A stretch of DNA of 6,595 nucleotides from Streptosporangiaceae bacterium (GTDB lineage: Bacteria; Actinomycetota; Actinomycetes; Streptosporangiales; Streptosporangiaceae). Every line of letters begins with the position of its first letter. Within the stretch, counting starts at the first letter, position 1. Positions 1 through 5,271 of the stretch are shown piece after piece. The translations under genes were made by a program, and so were the position numbers. The stretch spans positions 1-6,595 of the forward strand of contig JASHYW010000559.1 in assembly GCA_030042885.1 (NCBI GenBank), in the 5' to 3' direction. The notes under the pieces are model-generated. The model was not told where the DNA came from and did not search any database. It worked only from the letters and a program-made list of their open reading frames with translations.

Positions 1-483
1 TCGGCAGGTCTCAGAGCGCGCACACTGCCGCCGTTCAGGCGTTGGCTGGGGTTTGAAGTGCTGGTTTGCGATAGCGCGCAGATCGGGTGCTTATGTGGTC
101 AGCGGGGCCCGCGCTCGACGGCGCCTGCCTGGCCCCTGAGGGCCGGGGGCGCTTGCGGCTGGCGGTCGGCGGGTGACCGCCGCTCGTGCTGGTTCCGGGC
201 TGGGCTTCAGGTGGTCCCGCTGCCGTCGGCGCGGCGCGTCCCGGGAGGCTTCGGGTAACACGGTGCGGCGGTCAGTGGCGGTTTTTCGGCGCATCCGTGT
301 CGGGGCCCGTTGATGTCTCCGGTGCGAGCGCCGCCGGGATCCCGGTCAGATTCGGGGTTTCCCTGGCGGCGGACGTATGATGTTCGGGCCGCGGTTGAGG
401 GCCGCTGGGTTCTGGCTGGTGCGGTCGGCGTCAATCTTGATAAGGGGCCTGGGCGGGTGGCCACGCAGACGCTCACGTTCATG
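1..483. other. Gene-poor left flank
   Basis: No convincing gene is visible here. Frames on both strands stay open for 60 to 200 codons, as expected of GC-rich DNA, but none shows a recognisable domain or a ribosome binding site at a sensible start. The frame that leads into the LuxR-like remnant is open back to a TTG at 310. The residues before the helix-turn-helix (310-483) look unlike a receiver or sensor domain, so they may be decayed. The stretch holds two strong hairpins (121-181) and a self-complementary 12-mer at 334-345. Confidence 0.5.
121..181. terminator. Tandem GC-rich hairpins, possible terminator or attenuator
   Basis: The first hairpin has 5' arm GCGCC (121-125) and CCTGGCCC (128-135), loop CTGA, and 3' arm GGGCCGGG (140-147) and GGCGC (148-152). 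That is 13 base pairs with one T-G wobble and a two-base TG bulge. The second is GGCGGTC (161-167) with GACCGCC (175-181), seven perfect pairs around a seven-base loop. No T-run follows on either strand, so a classic intrinsic terminator is not shown. GC-only terminators do occur in actinobacteria. It could end a gene lying left of the window. Confidence 0.35.
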
Positions 484-666
484 CTGACGCCTCGCGAGCT
501 GGATGTGCTGAAGCTCGTCGTGCAGGGACTGAGCAACCCCGATATCGCCGGGCGGCTTGTCGCGGGTGAGCATATCGCACCGGTACCCTGGCCAGCAGGG
601 TGCGCGAGCTCGGCCTCTCCTCCCGCCGCAGCCGTGGCCTGGGCCGTGCGCACCGGGCTGGTGTGA
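484..666 (+). pseudogene. LuxR-type helix-turn-helix remnant, frameshifted
   Basis: Translation from 484 gives LTPRELDVLKLVVQGLSNPD followed by IAGRLVAGEH, a clear match to the start of the LuxR/GerE DNA-binding domain (helices 1 to 3). At about 553-565 the expected THVHR-like recognition segment is one base short. The next part, TLASRVRELGLSSR, reads in another frame (565-606). At about 607 the frame returns to the first one and gives AAVAWAVRTGLV, then TGA at 664-666. All parts of the roughly 60-residue domain are present in order, but in no single frame. No intact sensor or receiver domain precedes it. In an intact protein this domain binds promoter DNA as a dimer. Here it is best read as a decayed gene. 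A sequencing error would have to be double and compensating. Identification of the domain is confident; loss of function is inferred. Confidence 0.75.
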
Positions 667-855
667 GCCTGGCTCGGTCGGGCATCTGCCGCGGCCGGGT
701 GAAACTGGCCGGTACGGGCGAGGCGACGACGCTGCCCGCCGTGTATCACTGGTCGATCTTGCTGCGCGGGGCTGTATCAGGCCGCCCCGGTCGGCCCTCC
801 GTGTCGGCGGAGAACTTGGCCGCAGCACCGGACGCCCAGCGGGGGATGGAGGACC
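667..855. other. Spacer with no recognised gene
   Basis: Between the LuxR remnant and the small ORF I see no domain in any frame. The chitinase frame is open all the way back to a GTG at 600. The translation of this upstream part is arginine- and alanine-rich, lacks any signal-peptide-like hydrophobic core and has no homology I recognise, so it is treated as non-coding. Any promoter for the downstream genes should lie here, but I cannot point to a convincing -35/-10 pair. Confidence 0.4.
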
Positions 856-1002
856 ATGCTTGCCAGCGAGTCCGTGCTCGGACGCAACGAGATCGAGACT
901 GGAAGCGGCAGGCCACCGCGTCCTGGCCGGCATCAGCGAGACCCCGGGGCCGGCTGGGCGCATCCGTCCCGGTGGTCGCCGGTGCCCCTGGCGCCTGGGT
1001 GA
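856..1002 (+). CDS. Possible small protein or leader peptide, 48 aa
   Basis: An ATG at 856 follows a good Shine-Dalgarno GGAGG (848-852) with three bases between them, a little short. The ORF runs 48 codons (starts MLASESVLGRNEIETG) to TGA at 1000-1002. I do not recognise the product. It has an acidic, polar first third, then a Pro/Arg/Gly-rich remainder, with no membrane segment and no cysteines. Its stop overlaps an ATG at 1002 (TGATG) that is in frame with the chitinase, a layout typical of translational coupling. The chitinase has its own stronger start 39 bases further on. It may be a leader peptide, a small unknown protein, or a chance ORF in GC-rich DNA. The evidence is the ribosome binding site and the junction only. 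Confidence 0.3.
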   Translation: MLASESVLGRNEIETGSGRPPRPGRHQRDPGAGWAHPSRWSPVPLAPG

Positions 1003-1028
1003 TGGCGCGCCCTGAAGAGCATCTCACC

Positions 1029-1033
1029 GGAGG
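1029..1033 (+). promoter_or_regulatory. Ribosome binding site of the GH18 gene
   Basis: GGAGG followed by AAAAGCC gives a seven-base spacer to the ATG at 1041. This is the best ribosome binding site near the gene and decides the start over the in-frame ATG at 1002, which has no purine-rich sequence before it. Confidence 0.8.
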
Positions 1034-1040
1034 AAAAGCC

Positions 1041-1913
1041 ATGAGTACCACACCGCCGCGTAACGTCATCTACTATAACGATGGCTCTAACCCGATACCG
1101 CTGGCAGGGATCAGCGGCCTGCCCTACACGGATGTCATTCTCGCCTTCCTGGTTCCGGGTGATGATCTCACTTTGATGGGGCAAGGCGGCGCCTTCGGCT
1201 CTGACGGTAATCCCAATCCGGAGGACATCCAGGCGCTGCAAAACGCCGGCAAGAATGTGCTGATCTCCGTCGGGGGGGCCACGAAGTACTTCCTGTCCAG
1301 TGACTGGCAGCAGTACGCCCAGGACGTGAACGGCTTGGTGCAGCAGATAGCCGGGTACGTGACCGCCAATGGCTTCAGCGGAGTAGACATCGACTACGAA
1401 GACGATGATGGGTTCACCGGCGTCTACGATGGCGTCACATTCCTGATCGAACTGACGAACGGGCTGGCCCAGGAACTGCCGCCGGGGCAGAACATCATTA
1501 CCCATGCGCCGCAACCTCCCTATTTTGATCCGAAAGGGCGCTTTAACAACGCATACACCCAGATCTGGCAGGGAGCGGGCAATAATATCTCCTGGTTCAA
1601 CTGCCAGTTTTACAACAACCCCCGGTATAGCTCGTCGGCCAGCAGCAAGGTTTCCTGGTATGAGTCCTTCGCTGGTACTATAGGCGCATCAGAGCTGCTG
1701 ATGGGCGTGCCTCTCGATCCTGCTGGCAGCGGGTACCTTCCGCTCGGCCAATTCACCAGCCAGGTCATCGCCCCGCTGCTGCAGACATTCGGTTCCGCGT
1801 TTGGTGGCGTCATGGGCTGGGAGTTTTCATATGATCAAGGTGGAACCTGGGCGGAGGGTACCGCGCAAGCACTTGCCGGCGGGACGGGCACGCCTACGCC
1901 TGGCCAAGAGTAA
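1041..1913 (+). CDS. Glycoside hydrolase family 18, chitinase-like
   Basis: A 290-residue, single-domain TIM-barrel protein expected to cut beta-1,4-linked N-acetylglucosamine polymers (chitin or related chains) by the substrate-assisted GH18 mechanism. The barrel is visible in order: strand 1 (NVIYYND, 8-14), strand 2 (DVILAFLV, 31-38), the SxGG motif in VLISVGGAT (73-81), the catalytic strand FSGVDIDYE (112-120) with Asp116, Asp118 and the proton donor Glu120, strand 6 WFNCQFYNN (185-193, the usual Gln/Tyr/Asn set), LLMGVPL (219-225), and the final strand GVMGWEF (256-262) with the conserved Trp260. The first Asp of the DxxDxDxE signature is Ser113; the catalytic pair and Glu are kept. No signal peptide, chitin-binding or fibronectin domain is present, so it is either cytoplasmic or exported by an unusual route. 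The C-terminus ends in a Gly/Thr/Pro tail. Base composition is lower in GC (60% and 57% in two counted 60-base lines) than the following gene, which suggests transfer. Family assignment is secure; the exact substrate is not known. Chitinase D-like or hevamine-like relatives fit best. Confidence 0.93.
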   Translation: MSTTPPRNVIYYNDGSNPIPLAGISGLPYTDVILAFLVPGDDLTLMGQGGAFGSDGNPNPEDIQALQNAGKNVLISVGGATKYFLSSDWQQYAQDVNGLVQQIAGYVTANGFSGVDIDYEDDDGFTGVYDGVTFLIELTNGLAQELPPGQNIITHAPQPPYFDPKGRFNNAYTQIWQGAGNNISWFNCQFYNNPRYSSSASSKVSWYESFAGTIGASELLMGVPLDPAGSGYLPLGQFTSQVIAPLLQTFGSAFGGVMGWEFSYDQGGTWAEGTAQALAGGTGTPTPGQE

Positions 1914-2112
1914 ACGATAGGGTAACTGGTCAGGTCTATTTGGCCACGGTATTACTTTGCCGGTGCTGATCTGATATCGCGGTTACGGGATCGGGGATAG
2001 CGGGTCGTGGATGGCCGGGCCGTGTCATCGGCAGCGCTGCTTTATGAAGCGATGGCGTCCGGAGGACGTATGGCGGGCCTGGGCTGTCGGCGTGGCGCAC
2101 ACTGGCTACTTG

Positions 2113-3054
2113 ATGGCTGCCAACGCGAATCCGCCCGCGTCCGCGACGGGCGCTGTCAGGTCGGCCGACGGTACGGCGATCGGCTTCTACCAGATGGGCC
2201 AGGGGCCGGCGGTGATCCTGCTGCACGGAGCTGGGCAGACAGGGGAGAACCTGCGCAGCTTGGCTGGAGGGCTGGCCGGTGCGTTCACGGTCTGCGTCCC
2301 GGACCGGCGGGGTCGGGGCAGGAGCGGGCCGTATGGCCAGTTCCATGGCCTGCGCACGGAGATCGAGGACCTGGGTGCCCTGCTGGAGGCCACCGGCGCC
2401 CGGCGCGTGTTTGGACTGAGCGCAGGTGCTGTGATCGCTATAGAGACGGCGCTTACCCGGCCGCAGATCGCACTGCTGGCGCTGTATGAGCCGCCGCTGT
2501 CGTTCAACGGCGTCCAGCATGCTTCCTGGGTTCCCCGGTATGAGCGTGAGCTGCAGGCTGGCAGGCTCGGCTCGGCCCTGGTCACCGTGATGAAGGGCAC
2601 CGCCGACCGGACGGCGTTCCGGTATGTGCCGGGGTTCTTGCTGGCTGCTCCGCTGGACTTCGCGATCAGGCGGACGGCTGGCCGGCCAGTCCCCCAGGGA
2701 GAGGTTTCCCCTCGGGACCTGATCGCGACGGTGCACTACGACGCCATGACCGTCGTGGATGCCGCCGGCCCGCTGGAACGGTTCGCCGCGCTTGGCTGCG
2801 CGGTTCTCCTTCTGGGCGGCTCCAGGAGCGCGCAGAACCTGACGGCCACGCTCGACGGCCTGAGCACGGTCTTGCCGGACGCCAGGCGGGTGACCCTGCG
2901 CGGCGTGGGTCACACCGCCGCCGACAACAGGCACAAGCCCGCGGTGGTGGCGGCAGAGCTGCGTACGTTCTTCGCCAAGCCGGGCATGGACCGGGAAACG
3001 GGCGGCCGGATGCCTTCCCGCATCAGGAGGCTCACGTGCCTGAGGCGGCAGTAG
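2113..3054 (+). CDS. Alpha/beta-fold hydrolase
   Basis: A soluble hydrolase of 313 residues, counted from the ATG at 2113. Visible landmarks are the strand 3 and oxyanion segment VILLHGAGQ (34-42), PDRRGRGRSG (63-72) after strand 4, the nucleophile elbow GLSAG (101-105, Ser103), strand 6 VLLLGGSRS (231-239), and the catalytic histidine in GVGH (264-267, His267). A helical cap region lies at about 126-215. The usual Asp after strand 6 is not obvious, because the sequence reads GGSRSAQNL, so the acid of the triad may sit elsewhere. The substrate cannot be told; ester, lactone or epoxide-type substrates are all possible for the family. The start is uncertain. ATG 2113 places the family's usual RSADGT strand near the N-terminus but has no ribosome binding site. 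In-frame ATGs at 2011 and 2044 would add 34 or 23 residues. It lies 199 bases after the GH18 gene, so common transcription is possible but not shown. Residues 291-313 form an Arg-rich tail beyond the normal fold. Confidence 0.88.
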   Translation: MAANANPPASATGAVRSADGTAIGFYQMGQGPAVILLHGAGQTGENLRSLAGGLAGAFTVCVPDRRGRGRSGPYGQFHGLRTEIEDLGALLEATGARRVFGLSAGAVIAIETALTRPQIALLALYEPPLSFNGVQHASWVPRYERELQAGRLGSALVTVMKGTADRTAFRYVPGFLLAAPLDFAIRRTAGRPVPQGEVSPRDLIATVHYDAMTVVDAAGPLERFAALGCAVLLLGGSRSAQNLTATLDGLSTVLPDARRVTLRGVGHTAADNRHKPAVVAAELRTFFAKPGMDRETGGRMPSRIRRLTCLRRQ

Positions 3055-3156
3055 TAGCGTTCCGGTGTGGCTGGCGGTGAGGCTGGTTCCGGGGATGAGG
3101 TACTGGCTGCGCTGGTGATCTCGCTGCGCTCGGAGCTCGCGGAGTCGCAGGCTGTG

Positions 3157-3252
3157 CACGGCCGCCATCTCGGCGCGCATCGACCCGGCCTCGTCCGCTA
3201 CAGTGCCGAGGACGTCGAAGACCAAGGTGTCAACGTCATCGGCACTGATCAT
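3157..3252 (-). pseudogene. N-terminal fragment of a type II haloacid dehalogenase-like protein
   Basis: Reading leftward from an ATG at 3252, residues 1-32 contain DVDTLVFDVLGTVADEAGS and MRAEMAAV. This is the first strand of the HAD fold with the nucleophile motif FDVLGT (Asp13), in the form typical of (S)-2-haloacid dehalogenase-like proteins. These enzymes are normally about 220-250 residues. Here the similarity stops after roughly residue 32: the following codons in all three minus frames lack the expected cap helices and HAD motifs II to IV. The same minus frame stays open down to 1936, but only as a shadow of the alpha/beta hydrolase. No ribosome binding site precedes the ATG. This is best explained as the 5' stump of a gene whose rest was lost, perhaps when the hydrolase region was inserted. 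The motif match is clear; the history is inferred. Confidence 0.65.
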
Positions 3253-3438
3253 GCGCCTATCGTGCCACTCGCGCTCCCACAGAGCACTTCCAACTGGAGC
3301 TGGCGAAATGAGCACGTTTCTATGCGCGCATTTATACGTCGCCATGCGCGATCTTTTGTGATTCAGCTGGAGCGTTTAGGTTCGAGCGGCAATTGCAACC
3401 CTTTTCATGTGATGAATAGAGTTACGAGCTCCTGTAAG
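3253..3438. other. AT-richer intergenic gap
   Basis: There is no gene here. Composition drops sharply (45% G/C counted over 3361-3420). A perfect 10-base palindrome ATGCGCGCAT lies at 3322-3331, and its half ATGCGCG recurs at 3344-3350, 22 bases away, about two helical turns. This could be an operator or a recombination scar. No convincing terminator for either the plus-strand hydrolase or the minus-strand membrane gene is visible. Confidence 0.4.
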
Positions 3439-4440
3439 TTACGATGAATTCCCTTTTCCGGTCGCCACGTTCCTTGCTGATGCCTCTGTCCCCGCTTCCT
3501 GGCTGACGGCCTTTGCTCTAGCGGCTTCGAGCACGGCTTTTGAGTCTGCGGCGCGGCGGTACATCTGGAGGCCTAGGTTCTTCCAGAGTTCCCGTTCGCC
3601 GGTTAGCGTGTCAGGTAGCGCGAAGCCGAGCCTGGCTAGTAGGTCTCCGCGGTACAGGTCGTACATCGAGCGGACCAGTTCGCTGTAGACTCTGGCCGGG
3701 CCGAGGGCGCTTCGATAAGCAAGCCACGCTACGATTAGGCCTCCGGCGGCTGTTGCCCACCAGGCAGCGGCCGGTTTGACGGTGGTGACACCCAGCGTGA
3801 TAAGGGTGCCGACGGCGAGGCCGAGCGCTAGGGTGCAGATGTTCAGCATCAAGGCGAGCGATGTCCGGGCATCGATCAGGCTGGTTCGGGCGTTGTCCGG
3901 GATGACCTGATACAGGCGAGGCCAGAAGAACACAGCGTCGATCCCGTACCGGCCCTCGTCGCTGGGGTAGAGCTCAGCTGCCTTGATGATGTTGCCCAGC
4001 CGCGTTGGCATTATGTACTCGGGCCGGTCCGCGCCGCCTGGCGCGTTCAGGTTACGGTCCCTCGGGTAGTTCAGGTAGATGAACTCGTAATCGGCCCTCT
4101 TTAGTCGGCGTTGCCTCTTGTGCCAGCTTTTCCCAGCGGTAGCCAGCCAGTTGCCGGGCCCGCTGCTGCCCCAGTGACCCTCGTACAGGCCGAGGAGGGC
4201 TCCTTCCGATGCCGAGAGGATCAGGGCGAACAGGACGAGCAGGGCGATCGCGATGACGCTGAGCAGGATTTTCGCGGTGCCGTCCAGATGATTCCACCGC
4301 GTGCCGACGTGCTGCCAGCCGATCTGATTACCGGCTAGGGCAGCGACGGCGGCCCAGAAGGCGATGGCGGGCAGCAGGCTCGTGAGGGCCATTCGCTGAT
4401 CGAGTATGCCGGTGACCCTGTCGAGCATTCCTCCGAACAT
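3439..4440 (-). CDS. Predicted four-span membrane protein of unknown function
   Basis: A 333-residue protein. Hydrophobic segments at about 19-38, 57-77, 194-217 and 224-243 predict four membrane spans in two hairpins. A soluble part of about 115 residues separates the hairpins, and a charged C-terminal region of 90 residues follows. The central soluble part carries a basic stretch (108-115), YEFIYLNYPRDR (118-129), MPTRLGN (144-150) and YGIDAVFFWPRL (165-176). This combination resembles conserved, uncharacterised actinobacterial membrane proteins as I remember them. The C-terminal part has SMYDLYRGDLLARL (258-271) and GERELWKNL (281-289), then a polar tail. No enzyme motif is seen. The start ATG at 4440 lies 10 bases after the stop of the upstream gene, with a weak GGTGA formed partly by that stop codon. 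An ATG at 4428 is the alternative, but GGAGGA abuts it too closely to serve it. It is the last gene of the minus-strand pair, so its job is probably tied to the CBS-like protein. Function is unknown. Confidence 0.85.
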   Translation of the reverse strand: MFGGMLDRVTGILDQRMALTSLLPAIAFWAAVAALAGNQIGWQHVGTRWNHLDGTAKILLSVIAIALLVLFALILSASEGALLGLYEGHWGSSGPGNWLATAGKSWHKRQRRLKRADYEFIYLNYPRDRNLNAPGGADRPEYIMPTRLGNIIKAAELYPSDEGRYGIDAVFFWPRLYQVIPDNARTSLIDARTSLALMLNICTLALGLAVGTLITLGVTTVKPAAAWWATAAGGLIVAWLAYRSALGPARVYSELVRSMYDLYRGDLLARLGFALPDTLTGERELWKNLGLQMYRRAADSKAVLEAARAKAVSQEAGTEASARNVATGKGNSS

Positions 4441-4450
4441 GGCGGCCGCA

Positions 4451-5026
4451 TCACCAGGTGAAGTTATGTGCTGTCATGTGCCTCGGGTTCTCACATGGAG
4501 GCATGTCGTCAGGCAACTCATCGAACTCCTGGAGAAACTCGCACGTCAGATCGGCCTCGGCGAATGCGCACGCGTGCTGGATCGGTGGGATATTGATAGG
4601 GCCGGGTAGCGTGGGATCGTAGGTTCGGCTCGGCGAGAGGCGGAATAGGTAACGGCTCAGAGATGGTCCGGCCCATACGCCGATAGGTCTGGTTGGATGC
4701 TCGTCGTAAATGACGATCCCGCGAATTCTCAGTAGCTCGCCGGCGTTGCGCTTAACCTGGCTGGTCCGCTGGACGAAATCGACCGGCAGCCGCGATGGAA
4801 GGACGAAGACAGGTCCAGCCTCAACGCTCGTGATCGCGCGCGTAGCGTGCGCGTGCTCCAGCTCAGCTGTAGCTAGCACGCGCACGGGCCGCGACGCGGC
4901 GTCTGTGATGATCACCCATTCTGCGCCAACCGCAGCAGCACGGGCCTCAGAAACGGTCGCTGTGTCCGGAACGGAGACAATATTCTGGCTGGCTACGTCG
5001 ATGAGCCGCTGCTCCTCGGGAGTCAT
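4451..5026 (-). CDS. Small protein with two CBS-like segments and a Cys/His tail
   Basis: A cytoplasmic-looking protein of 191 residues. Residues 13-60 (IVSVPDTATVSEARAA, WVIITD, SRPVRVLATAELEHA) follow the pattern of a CBS domain. Residues 71-126 (GPVFVLPSRLPVDFV, GIVIYDE, RPIGVWAGPSLSRYL) look like a second one, so the two may form a nucleotide-binding Bateman module. Both are divergent and need a profile search. The last 50 residues hold Cys153, Cys162, Cys178 and His187 (C-x8-C-x15-C-x8-H), a possible zinc site, and end in HNFTW. The ATG at 5026 follows AGGAGG with a spacer of only two bases. The next upstream in-frame codons reach a TAG without another start, so the start is firm. Its stop lies 10 bases before the membrane protein gene, which indicates one transcript. 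A likely role is sensing a ligand and passing the state to the membrane protein or the TPR protein. That role is inferred. Confidence 0.8.
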   Translation of the reverse strand: MTPEEQRLIDVASQNIVSVPDTATVSEARAAAVGAEWVIITDAASRPVRVLATAELEHAHATRAITSVEAGPVFVLPSRLPVDFVQRTSQVKRNAGELLRIRGIVIYDEHPTRPIGVWAGPSLSRYLFRLSPSRTYDPTLPGPINIPPIQHACAFAEADLTCEFLQEFDELPDDMPPCENPRHMTAHNFTW

Positions 5027-5034
5027 GACCTCCT
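5027..5034 (-). promoter_or_regulatory. Ribosome binding site of the CBS-like gene
   Basis: On the minus strand AGGAGG (5034-5029) stands two bases before the ATG at 5026. The match to the anti-Shine-Dalgarno is excellent but the spacer is unusually short, which could lower translation or point to base pairing one register upstream (the GAAGGG further 5'). Confidence 0.6.
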
Positions 5035-5056
5035 GCCCTTCCTCAAGTGCCGCCTA

Positions 5057-5096
5057 TTTATATCGCACTCATACCAGCGTGGGGAAGTCGTGCGAT
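5057..5096 (-). promoter_or_regulatory. Candidate promoter with overlapping inverted repeat
   Basis: On the minus strand a TATAAA box (5062-5057) lies about 30 bases before the CBS-like start codon and fits a -10 element with a short leader of roughly 23 bases. No good TTGACA-like -35 is found at 16-18 bases. A perfect 7-base inverted repeat, ATCGCAC at 5062-5068 and GTGCGAT at 5090-5096 (21 bases between arms), overlaps the box by one base and extends over the expected -35 area. A third GTGCGAT is at 5192-5198. The absent -35 together with an operator-like repeat suggests a regulated promoter. This is a prediction only. Confidence 0.4.
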
Positions 5097-5218
5097 GGCA
5101 GTATCGCCAGTTGTCGTCAAGCACGCTTCGCCACGCTGCGGAGCCATCTGCGGCAGAAGTCGCAAAGGAATTCAGACCTGTTTTCATTTGGGTGCGATCA
5201 GTCGTGCCATGTGCTCAC

Positions 5219-5271
5219 AGCCGGCTCGCCTGCGCGAAGACCATGGGCGCAGCACGTCGATACCACCGGCT
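5219..5271 (-). terminator. Nested inverted repeats after the TPR gene
   Basis: AGCCGG (5219-5224) pairs with CCGGCT (5266-5271). Inside it CTGCGC (5230-5235) pairs with GCGCAG (5247-5252) around an 11-base loop. The outer arm touches the TAA of the TPR gene. No T-run follows on the minus strand, so termination is only suggested. It may instead stabilise the transcript's 3' end. Confidence 0.25.

Noticed and set aside
334..345. Perfect 12-base palindrome CCGGGATCCCGG
   Set aside because: It has no partner sites or gene start nearby and is not surprising in DNA of this composition.
600..1040. N-terminal extension of the GH18 protein by up to 147 residues
   Set aside because: The frame is open, but the translation is Arg/Ala-rich, has no signal peptide, overlaps the LuxR remnant, and the strong ribosome binding site at 1029-1033 supports the start at 1041.
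1927..1946. Hairpin TGGTCA/TGGCCA after the GH18 gene as a terminator
   Set aside because: The stem is only six pairs including one wobble, with an eight-base loop and no T-run.
1936..3345. A 469-codon open frame on the minus strand running through the whole alpha/beta hydrolase gene
   Set aside because: Only its first part (the dehalogenase stump) matches a family. The rest is the antisense shadow of a clear hydrolase gene, rich in Arg, Pro and Gln with no domain. Long antisense frames are common in GC-rich DNA.
3067..3447. A 126-codon plus-strand frame after the hydrolase
   Set aside because: It lies opposite the dehalogenase stump, starts at a GTG without a ribosome binding site and ends in AT-rich sequence with no recognisable domain.
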